Below, in pieces: positions 55,785-64,000 of a stretch of 64,000 bases of DNA. This DNA is from Nephrocerus scutellatus. Lineage: Eukaryota; Arthropoda; Insecta; Diptera; Pipunculidae. Where the stretch lies: assembly GCA_947095585.1 (NCBI GenBank), contig OX352763.1, positions 104,759,908-104,823,907 on the forward strand. The letters are read 5' to 3'. Position numbers and translations under genes: made by a program. The notes under the pieces were generated by a model. It made no database searches. It was not told the origin of the DNA and worked only from the letters and a program-made list of their open reading frames with translations. Each line of letters begins with the position of its first letter. Within the stretch, counting starts at the first letter, position 1.

Positions 55785-56345
55785 AGGTTAGGTTAAGGTG
55801 GCTGTCAGTGCAACCGACACACTTGACCAGAAATGTTCCATTGTGATACCACAGGGATCAGGAAAAATTCCCTTCACCTACTCGTTGGACCAATTAGAGC
55901 TTCGTATGAAGCGTAGGAGACTACCAATGTCAAGGAAGCTCCTATATGGAGTTTACATTTTTACAGAGAAGATGAACGATGGCCTCTCTCTCCTCATCCA
56001 TGCAGCTTCTTCAGAAATCATTCGAGAAGACTCCAAGTCTTGCTGTATGCGTGCCTATGAGACAGTGTCCAGTGATGACACCTTCAATAGCTCCGATGTG
56101 TGATCTTTTTTGAAAGATCAAACACTTGGAGCGTTTCGGATACAGCTTGGGCCAGATCTGCTTTGTCGCTATGCAAGTTGTACCATTTGACCACTTACAG
56201 TTAGTTTTTTAATTAGCACCATGCTTTAACAAGAGTTTGTATGTAGCGATTGGTATTGAACCATATTCAGGTAAGAAGGGTAGTGTAGTTTCTTGCTTGG
56301 CGAGTTCGTCAGCCATACAGTTACCCGCAATGTCTCTGTGCCATG
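55785..56345 (-). mobile_element. R1/I-type retrotransposon 3' fragment (same family as 1.6-2.2 kb)
   Basis: The minus strand from about 56,320 reads A-D-E-L-A-K-Q-E-T-T-L-P-F-L-P-E-Y-G-S, then K-W-S-N-G-T-T-C-I-A-T-K-Q-I-W, then V-I-T-G-H-C-L-I-G-T-H and S-C-M-D-E-E. It ends in CCACCTTAACCTAACC near 55,790. It is nearly collinear with 1,640-2,222 and carries its own stops and deletions. Confidence 0.8.
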
Positions 56346-56640
56346 CATGGCACCCAACACAGGTGGATAGTAAAATGCTCCGCCATCACCACGAGAGATG
56401 ATCGGCAGTTAAGGGCTAGAATTGAATTTGTAGAGACTGATTCCAGGGATTTCAGTGCAGCTTGGCTATCACATATCATAAAAGCACCTAATTTATTACT
56501 TTTATGTTATATCAAAAAAAAACATAGAAAATAACATAAAATAATAAAATTTAAATAGACCGCGGAATGCCAAAATAGCATTTTTTATCTTACAATTGTC
56601 CAACCAGTGATGACAGAGCACTCAAATATACACGAATGAC
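56346..56640. other. No recognised gene
   Basis: Spacer between the R1/I-type tail and the maT transposon. Confidence 0.4.
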
Positions 56641-56705
56641 AGTTAATTCCATTGTTACAAGCGTACAAAAGCATTTTAGTGGGAAACAGAAAAAAGTTAT
56701 CCGCA

Positions 56706-57625
56706 ATGGAATTCAAGCGTAATAGTGTGATTGCTCTGTATTTGGCTGGAAAACCGCAGCCGCAGATTGTTAACCAGTTTAAACATCTGCATGTGAATAA
56801 AATTTTTGTGTATCGCACCATAAATTGTTATATCGATACTGGCAGCGTTGCAAAACGCCATGGTGGTGAACCGAAACGCACTGCAACATCGCCGGATATC
56901 ATTCGGAAGGTGAAAGCCAAATTGGCTCGGAATCCGCGCCGTAGCGGCAGAAAAATTGCTCGTGAGGCGAACATTTCGCTCGAACGGATGCATGAAATTC
57001 CAAAAAACGCATGGTCTCACAGATGCTCAAAATAAAGTTCGAGTGGAAAGAGCAAAGGAGTTGTTACGCTTGGACGAAAGTGTCGATTTGCCGAATTTAG
57101 TTTTCTCCGATGAGTCACCGTTCGTTATTGAGCAATATGTGAACAAGTAAAACGACCGGATATACTTGCCCGGCCGTTCTACTAGAAATTTGGACCAACG
57201 GATTGCCACTCGAAACCAAGCGCGGCCGATGGTGATGGTTTGGGTTGCCGTAACGGCCGAAAGCCGTTCACCGCTCGTTTTTTTGACCGTGGCATCAAAA
57301 TGAATGCTCAAATTTATCGGGATCATGTGTTGGAGGGAGCGTTGAAGCCTTGGGCACAAAAACATTTCGGCCGCAGAGCCTGGACATTTCAACACGACTC
57401 GGCGCCGAGTCATAAAGCGCGCGTCAATCAAGATTGGCTGAGAAACAACGTTCCGCGGTTCATTTCCACTGCCCAACGGCCACCAAATTCACCGGATGCA
57501 AATCCGCTAGATTTATCGGTTTGGGGTATTTTAAAGAGCAAGGTTGGGACAAAAAAATACCATAAGTGTCGATCATCTCACGCAAGCGCTTCGCCGGGAA
57601 TGGGCCAAAATACCGCAGAGCCACT
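56706..57625 (+). pseudogene. maT-type (DD37D) mariner transposase, frameshifted
   Basis: The frame starts M-E-F-K-R-N-S-V-I-A-L-Y-L-A-G-K at 56,706 with an N-terminal HTH (Q-I-V-N-Q-F, then V-Y-R-T-I-N-C-Y) and K-R-H-G-G. It breaks near 57,000. The next frame gives G-L-T-D-A-Q-N-K-V-R-V-E-R-A-K, then V-F-S-D-E-S-P-F (first catalytic D, about 57,108), with a stop at 57,148. After another shift near 57,265 come W-T-F-Q-H-D-S-A-P-S-H (second D, about 57,395) and S-P-D-A-N-P-L-D-L-S-V-W. Between the second D and the D of N-P-L-D there are 37 residues, the DD37D signature of maT elements. The 3' end is lost where MITE sequence begins near 57,627. All three catalytic positions are kept, but the gene is broken by at least two frameshifts and a stop. 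Confidence 0.85.
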
Positions 57626-57626
57626 A

Positions 57627-57772
57627 AATAGTTGTTGTAATTCCTTATTCCTCGGCAAATAAAATACAGCTAACAATTGCACCATCTATATCCTCTTTGG
57701 AATAAGAAAACCTGCTGATTTGCTGGTTTTGACATTCCAATTCGGATTCAGATTCCAAATAAAATACAGCTA
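57627..57772. mobile_element. GCCGAGGAATAAGG-family MITE, copy 3
   Basis: It begins with an inverted terminus (TTCCTTATTCCTCGGCAAAT, 57,641), continues 'gaaaacctgctgatttgctg' and ends CCAAATAAAATACAGCT. The internal arrangement suggests one terminus was inverted or nested. Confidence 0.7.
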
Positions 57773-57788
57773 TATTAACAGCTATATT

Positions 57789-57928
57789 AGCTGTATTTTA
57801 TTTGGAATCCGAATAAGGAATTCGAATGTCAAAACCAGCCAAACAGCAGGTTTTCAAATTCCAAAGAAGGAATTCGATAGTGCAATTGTTGTTGTAATTC
57901 CTTATTCCTCGGCAAATAAAATACAACT
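57789..57928. mobile_element. GCCGAGGAATAAGG-family MITE, copy 4
   Basis: A 140-bp copy with ends AGCTGTATTTTATTTGG and CAAATAAAATACAACT. It lies head-to-head with copy 3, separated by 16 bp of 'atattaacagctatatt'. Confidence 0.8.
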
Positions 57929-58379
57929 ATTAAGATATAAAATTCGTATAGATCGTATACGATACAGTAATATATGTCAAACAAATACTTGCCCATTAAA
58001 ATTCTTGCTTAAGGCAATAGTCCATGAGAAATTTACTCAGCCGAACACGACCGCGAGTATTCTCGTTATATTTTACTTGAAGTGCGGGCTCTGCTGTTTA
58101 TCAACCCCTTCTCGATAGACAACCAAAGAAACAAAAACAAAATAGCGAACCGGTGCGGCATTTCCAAGAGGCAAACTGTCATCATGAAAATTATCAACAA
58201 AACAACAAACACACAATCGCCGCTAAATATAACGAGTAAAAAGCCGCCACCGCCGACTCGGCAACTAGCCAATTTTCTTTGCATTTTGCTAAGTACTAAG
58301 TTTTCTCATATCATTTATCATAGCTCCAGCCGCAGCCACAGAGCCATCGCGTTGTTGTACAAAATATAAAATACGAAAA
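57929..58379. other. No recognised gene
   Basis: Sequence upstream of the likely transcription start of the next gene. No domain-bearing frame. Confidence 0.4.
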
Positions 58380-59722
58380 GCGCAGAAACGACATTAGCAG
58401 CATCATCAGTGCAGTGCAATAACTCGGCGCACTAAAACAATTTTCCAATTCAATTTAATTTTCAAAGGGTGATGACAGCGTCGGTGTCCGATTTGTTTCG
58501 CTTGTATTTTTCGTCTTTTGCGGATTGCTATCGCGCTCACTGATTGTTTAGTGTCAGTGTTTAGTGTGTAGTGGTGGTCAGTGTCCTCTCTATTTATTAT
58601 TAATTTAATTTATCAAATAAATTAGATCTAATAAAACAGTGAACGCGAAATTGTTTCTGTTAGCATAGGGAGTGGTGACAGAAGTTGAACTCAGCTTTAA
58701 AACTCCGAAAAAAAAAACAAACAAAGCGGTATAGACCACCAGCCACCATCCAGCATCCATCCACCAGTGCCACCAGACAGCAGTTACAGCATCAGCATCA
58801 CAAGTCTGCTTATGAATTCCGTCTTCGCCGCGAAAAACAGGAAAAATCAATAAAGTCTGCGTCGGTTTATTGTCGTCGTACGTGTGCTGTACATGTCTGT
58901 TAGCTGAAATTATTGTTGTTTTTTTTTGTCGTTTGATTATCTAACAATATAACTCTAAAAAATACCAAATAAAAGTGCTATCAATATTTTGTTACATGAA
59001 AACGAGTCCTAAAAATAGGAAAACAAGTCAGGGGAAACACATGAAAAGACAACCGACCAGTCAATACGCGCATCTCAAAGAAAATCAATGAAATTCCAAT
59101 TCCTTCCGAAACTGAATACTTAAACAAATAACTGTGTGGAATACCGGCCACAGCGAACTAGCCAAGCATCCAATCAACCTAGTTGGTGGGAAAACGCAAT
59201 GGCCAATTTGCCAAAGAGGTCGCTGAGTGGAAAGAGTTTATAAATCCAATTAAAATTACATGGTGACTAGAACAACAGCCACATCAACACCAGCTAGCAA
59301 CAGCACAAGTACTGCCATTCCCAACTATTGGTTGCATACTTCTTCTTCATATTCTTCTTTGCAGTTTGTGTCTTCTATTCCTTTAGCCTAAAGGCGCTTA
59401 GAAGAACACCACACTGAAAGAAAAAATAATCAAAGAATAACACAGCAATTGTGTGTGCTCTTGTACATATTCACTCCATTCATTCAGTTGTTTGGTTGCT
59501 TTACGCAAGAAAAGACTGAATAAAAAGCATTCCAAATACTAAGTAGTGGTGGTAGCGGCATCAATCCATCAAAATCACCGTTTTCACCGGTAGTAGTCAT
59601 TGGTCAATCACAGCGAGACTTAGTACAGTGCAGTATTTTTGCCACAAACGGCCCAATTAGAAGAAAAAGAAGAAGCCAAGTAGCATAATTTTTAGCCACA
59701 CTCGAAGGTACAAGTACAAAAT
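58380..59722 (+). promoter_or_regulatory. Likely 5' UTR and promoter of the Ser/Pro-rich gene
   Basis: A long stretch with CA/AG-rich, CpG-bearing sequence (for example 'gatgacagcgtcggtgtccg' at about 58,471 and 'ggttgcatacttcttcttca' near 59,331). It ends in CAAAATATGG at the coding start. One or more introns may be hidden. No start site can be fixed. Confidence 0.4.
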
Positions 59723-60143
59723 ATGGCAGCTACCACAACACCATCGGTGACACTAGAGACTGAAGAAGCTGCTGAAATCGGAATCGCCAAACACGAAGGC
59801 ACTGAAGCAATTAAATCTCCATCTTCTGTTCATTCTTTTGCACATTCTTCGGTAAACGAAATGGATAGGTCAATGAAACACTCGCCGCAGCCACCATCAT
59901 CATCAAGTAATTCTCCTCAAGCGACACCACCGACATCATCTGTTGAAGTGCCATCGCCATCGTCGAATAGCAGCACATTTTTGCCAGATATGCCTCAATG
60001 GAAGAAAGATTTAATTCTACGACGCAAAACAAATGTCGCACGAACAATTGGAGCGATGACACCTACTTCTGCGATGGCTGCAAGTGCCGGTACTCCACCT
60101 GGGATATTGCCATTGGGTGCAATTACACCCAATCGTTTTGGAG
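59723..60143 (+). CDS. First coding exon of a Ser/Pro-rich protein with a PxWKxxLxxRRK motif
   Basis: ATG at 59,723 in context ACAAAATATGG. The exon encodes 140 codons plus one base and ends at a consensus donor GGAG|GTGAGT at 60,143. The peptide is rich in Ser, Pro, Thr and Glu and appears largely disordered (S-P-Q-P-P-S-S-S-S-N-S). Its one striking block is D-M-P-Q-W-K-K-D-L-I-L-R-R-K-T-N-V-A-R-T near residues 91-110. Similar P-x-W-K-x-x-L-x-x-R-R blocks occur in actin- and PP1-associated scaffold proteins such as phostensin and taperin, and in espins. The link is weak. Further exons lie beyond the window after an intron of at least 3.8 kb. I do not recognise the gene by name. Confidence 0.7.
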
Positions 60144-60239
60144 GTGAGTTGGATGAGTTCATTTTTTAAATAAAAAATAACATTACATGCTGAGAGCGGG
60201 ACTACAAACTGCTTGGAATATGGAATACGATCTTCACTG

Positions 60240-60725
60240 GTTGTAGAATGGTAATATTAAGCTGGAAAAGTTGCCGTTTCGTGCAGTTTTATTGACCCCT
60301 CCTTCGCCCGCAAACGCTAGCTTGGGAATAACAGTAATTACTTGAGACATCAACTTGGGAAGGTTGTAGGGTGCTCCAGCTCCAGCTTGGGAATAACAGT
60401 GAATTACTTGAGACATCAACTTGGGAATATTGTTGGGTGCACTTGTAGTTTTTTATTTATTTAACTCTACTTTTCATACTCAAGCTGAACCCCAGCCATC
60501 TTCTTACGACCGCGGGGTTGAGGGTCTACTATAGCCTAAAACCTTCCAATAATTTACATTGAAAATTTCATAAAAATCTGTTTGTAAACGTGGCTGATGT
60601 TAAAATTTTATATTTCCCACCTCCTGGGAGGGGTTAGATGGGTGTACTACAGCCTATAACCTTCCTCCACCTGCCAATAATATAGGTTGGAGTCTCCGAT
60701 TTAAGAATAAAAAACAATTTCATTC
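60240..60725. repeat. Intronic direct repeats
   Basis: A segment containing AGCTTGGGAATAACAGT(G)AATTACTTGAGACATCAACTTGGGAA (written here as a consensus) occurs twice, at about 60,321 and 60,384. Another pair, 'gggt(c/g)tactatagcctaaaaccttcc' type, lies near 60,522 and 60,640. Origin unknown. Confidence 0.6.
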
Positions 60726-60729
60726 GTGT

Positions 60730-61665
60730 GGCCCTCTTTGCTGGCCTTACAGTAAGCCATCCTGTGAGTCCAGTTTTCAAAAGAACTTTTTCGATAATTT
60801 CGGCGCCTATCTCGCGAATAACAATCGCAATGTTATGTTATAAAGCTGGAATTATCTCCGGATTATCCGCAAAACATCTACCCTTAATGACACCGCATAG
60901 AAAAAAATCCATCGGCGACAAATCACAGCTCCGCGCAGGCCAATTGACATCTCCAAAACGGCTGATTATTTGGTTGTCAAATTTGGCGCCCAGAAGAAAT
61001 CAATTGTCAGTCGGCTTATATGGCATGTAGCGCCTTCTTGTTAAAACCATAGGTCGTCCACATTCTTGATTTGAGGCCATTAAAAGTTGAGGGCCAACTA
61101 TAATGGACTTGATTTCGTATGCTATGACCATAATGTGCTTTCGGTCAGTTTCGTCAAATGTTCGTTAGCTTACGTGGTATTAAGCAAGGTGTCAGTGAAG
61201 TGAGACATTCGGTGCGGAAATTTGACAACTGAGAGAAATTGTGTGAAATCAAAGTAGTTGCTTAAGTTCATTATGGGTAAATTAAAGAATGACATTAATT
61301 AACTAAGCTTTTCGTTCGGTTTTGTTGTGAGAATAAGCCCACTACAGCCCATTATAGTTGGCCCTTGAGTCTGCTGGCTATGTATTTGTCGCCATTGACG
61401 ATAACTGCGTTTCCAGCGGCGTTTTCGAAGAAGTAGGGGCTGCCACTCCAAAATCCAAACAAAGCTGTGGCTCTTGGTGGATGCATGTGCTTCTGTACGA
61501 TTACATGTGACTGTTCCGAAGCCCAATTCTGGCAGTTCTGCTGGTTTACATAGCCCCCGAGATGGAAATTCGTCTGAAAAGATGATTTTTCGACCAAAAT
61601 CGACGTCACCATTATCAAGCTGAGAACGCAGAGAACTGATATCGAAGCGGATGGTCATTTTCTAT
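60730..61665 (-). pseudogene. Tc1-mariner-superfamily transposase pseudogene split by a MITE
   Basis: On the minus strand it starts near 61,660 (M-T-I-R-F-D-I-S-S-L-R). The next motifs are F-G-R-K-I-I-F-S-D-E-F (first catalytic D block, about 61,590), then N-Q-Q-N-C-Q-N-W, F-W-S-G-S-P-Y-F-F-E-N-A-A-G-N-A-V and N-G-D-K-Y-I-A-S. After a 274-bp MITE the coding similarity resumes with W-P-Q-I-K-N-V-D-D-L-W-F and C-H-I-S-R, then S-C-D-L-S-P-M-D-F-F-L-C-G-V-I-K-G near 60,915. Several frameshifts and stops are present. It is the same family as the fragment at 8.0-8.4 kb. The N-terminal DNA-binding part is missing or too decayed. Confidence 0.75.
61091..61364. mobile_element. 274-bp MITE inserted in the transposase pseudogene
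   Basis: Perfect 16-bp terminal inverted repeats GGGCCAACTATAATGG lie at 61,091-61,106 and, inverted, at 61,349-61,364. TTGA flanks both ends (61,087-61,090 and 61,365-61,368) as a probable 4-bp target-site duplication. Removing the element and one TTGA rejoins the transposase coding frame. No coding capacity. The superfamily is unclear. Confidence 0.85.
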
Positions 61666-62005
61666 AAACTCCAGAGTCACCTGGACCTTTTAGGCAAATA
61701 ATTAAGGTATTTGTGCAGTATTATGCTGGTACGACTAATGGCCAGTTCAAGGACCACTTCTGTTATCCAATAGCAAGCCTTTCTCACTAACTTTAGCTAC
61801 TTCTATTTCTTTACAAAATTCGCACGGCTAACTAACACTGACACTGAAACGCGCCGCAGAATATCAGTCTTACGAGCTGTCAAAATTTCAAGCAAATCGT
61901 TCAAAAACAAGTAAATGTAAAAAAAATCGTTTTTGGGTACTTGTTTTTATGTATGGAACGAAACACGCCACACGGTCCTTTATTATTTGGTAATAATCGG
62001 AATCG
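61665..62005. other. Flank of the transposase pseudogene
   Basis: It may hold more of the decayed transposon (CGCGCCGCAGAATA near 61,850), but no motif is certain. Confidence 0.35.
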
Positions 62006-62239
62006 ACTACGGTCACAGAGACCCTAGCGTTGCTCCCTTGCAGGAGTAAACCTTACAGACGCACGTTACATCCCCAGAACGAAACTGAGTCCGCACCATA
62101 GTTGTCCCAGTCCAGGCAGTCCTCCGAAGAGTTCTACCTGGTCTCTCAGACTCAGTTTCCCCGAAGGTCAACCTTATCTGTTGGGCAAGACAACTCCCGT
62201 GGTACCAATTCAATCATGTATAGGGTCTGACATCAATGG

Positions 62240-62560
62240 CTTCGGAAATTTCAGTGTATAAGTGCCTGGGTATTTGACAACGCAAAACCCTAGCAGCACA
62301 TCCGTCCGTAACCTAAGCCAATCCCACTTGCCATCAGGATAGCAAGCTAACCCGCGTTTTCCAAACGCGACCTTGGTCAGATCTGGCATCAAGGATCACC
62401 CATTCGTTCAGGTATGAGTGCCCGGGCATTTGTAAGGCAAAACTCTGGCAGCACATCATTTCGGAACTTCGAACCCTATCATTTTCCACTAGGACAGCAA
62501 GCCAACCTAGGCCCACCTTAGGATAGCAAGCTATCATGGGCCCTTCTCACATATGTTAGA
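62240..62560. repeat. Diverged 154-bp direct repeat
   Basis: The text 'gagtgcc(t/c)ggg(t/c)atttg...caaaac(c/t)ct(a/g)gcagcacatc...ca(t/c)(t/c)aggatagcaagc(t/c)aacc' occurs from about 62,260 and again from about 62,414, with a partial third part near 62,519 (GGATAGCAAGCTA). No coding motif recognised. Confidence 0.6.
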
Positions 62561-62699
62561 CTTGGCCACTTAAATACGAAGAGTTTGCCCAAATGTAAGC
62601 ATCTCTAAGTACCAGTGACCCTTTCTAGGTCGTCAAGTACGAAGAGCATGCTCTAAGTACCCGCGACCTATTATTTATCTTCCGTGGAAGAGCCCTGCA

Positions 62700-64000
62700 C
62701 CATAAATCAGATAAGAATAAAGATGCTGCTGGACCCCACCACGGTGTCGTTACCCTGACTGAGGTACCATCAATGCGGCTACGTCATCCGGGACAGATGA
62801 CCCATAGTTTTTAACGAGGTATCGCTCCTCGGGCGACATTGCTACAGAGAAAGAAGTAATATTTCATCCAATAATAGTAACTGACACAACTAAACTTCTT
62901 TTAAAGAGCCAGTTAGACATAAATACAATAAAACCTTTTAAAATTATCAATTGCTTTGTCACATTCCATGTAGAATAGGTCTCTTTTGAACACAAAGCAA
63001 CCCAAACCCATTTCTGTAGCTGGAAATTGGCTGCAATAAAATTAAAATTATTCCTCATTACTTGCACTTAAAAGTTCCAGAGTGTTACCTCGACCAATTT
63101 GCAGTTTTTCCTTTTCAAACTCTTGATAATTAGAGTTTTAAACTTTAACATAAATAATGTTTAGCAATTTAATAGCTCACTTGACATACAAGCAGCAAAT
63201 TTTTGTTGTAGCCTCCATTATTTAACAATCAATTTGTTTAACAATTATTCAGTTCAGCTGTGCTGGGTACAGCAGTTTTTGTTGTTACATCATCAATACG
63301 ATTGCAGTTAAAATTTATGTGTTTTCTCTTTCTCCCTCTTTCTGATATTATTGTGTCGCTTGTGCTTATCTTGTTAAGTGAGAGGAACAAAAACAACAAC
63401 AACGAAAACAGAAACAATAACAAATTCCAGCAGCAATCAGCAGTTAACAGTAAAACACCGTCAGCGCCATAGTCAGCAAATGAGGTGCAGGAATGAACGA
63501 AATTCCAAAATTTTTCGCTAACTGATCAAGTTTTTTGTTCAATTTCACACTTTGCCTTTGGTTCAGCGTTGTTGTTGCTTTGTTTGAGTTATCAACGTCT
63601 ACTTCTCCTACCTGATATGAGATTACGATTTGAGTTTTTATTTCTTTTGTGGCATTTATTTAATAATTTTTTTTATTATGCATACATATTAGTGTTGTAT
63701 TTATTTTATTGCTTTGACATGTGATTTGTGCAGATGTTTTCATTGGAAATTAATGAGATGTGATTATTGCATTGATGTTGGATTCGGACCACGGCCGAAC
63801 GTAAATAGAAACAGCTCTATATTCGATAGGAAAGTCATACACTAACAATCTACGGTTCAATATAAAAAACCAAGAGAGGATCTCTATGAGTCACTAGATG
63901 TCACTAGATCATCTGGTTAAAACCGAACCCAACCGAATAAGAAGCTTGTCCTTGCCACGTCGAAAGAGCCAACCCAACTCAACGAACGATCAAGAAAGTC
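62700..64000. other. No recognised gene (probable intron)
   Basis: AT-rich sequence with AAC-type simple repeats at 63,388-63,425. If the gene starting at 59.7 kb is real, this is within its first intron. Confidence 0.4.

Noticed and set aside
61299..61658. A 119-codon minus-strand frame as a host gene
   Set aside because: It is a mixed-frame reading of the Tc1-mariner-type transposase and runs into the MITE terminus.

Overview
This window is nuclear DNA from an animal, almost certainly a higher (brachyceran/schizophoran) fly. The sequence is AT-rich. It has short introns with GT/AG boundaries, fly-style start contexts (CAAAATG) and a dense load of decayed transposons. Two genes are clearly recognisable as kurz (DHX37-type helicase) and Usf (bHLH-leucine zipper). 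A tephritid-like genome would fit, but the species cannot be fixed from sequence alone.

Layout. Positions 1-39,000 are a transposon graveyard with no convincing host protein-coding gene. They hold overlapping, stop-ridden pieces of several non-LTR retrotransposon lineages (RTE-like, Jockey-superfamily, R1/I-like with RNase H, and one R4/Dong-like piece). They also hold an internally deleted Helentron with a coding minisatellite of about 26 units (11.3-13.7 kb), a second Helentron 3' end (14.7-15.5 kb), a C/A-rich minisatellite (15.6-16.3 kb), two tRNA-derived SINE copies, and a nested LINE insertion with an intact 16-bp target-site duplication (23.5-25.9 kb). A tandem array of about twelve hairpin-forming units of about 163 bp lies at 32.6-34.5 kb. 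Region 39-48 kb is mostly non-coding. It contains dispersed Helentron-like repeats, possible 5' untranslated exons and one minus-strand first coding exon that encodes a signal peptide.

The gene-rich part is 48.4-60.2 kb. kurz (5 exons, 1208 residues, apparently intact) and Usf (4 exons, 376 residues, apparently intact) are both on the plus strand. The 1.6 kb between them holds three MITE insertions. A maT-type (DD37D) mariner pseudogene and a pair of MITEs follow. Then come the 5' UTR and first coding exon of a further plus-strand gene, a Ser/Pro-rich protein with a PxWKxxLxxRRK motif, whose remaining exons lie beyond the window. Its first intron carries a Tc1-mariner-like transposase pseudogene interrupted by a 274-bp MITE.

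Functionally, kurz is a ribosome-biogenesis (SSU processome) helicase and Usf is a CACGTG-binding factor. A CACGTG E-box sits just upstream of the kurz start. The most novel-looking element is the tandem hairpin array, whose architecture resembles endo-siRNA-producing hairpin RNA loci of flies. That is inference until small RNA data are examined.
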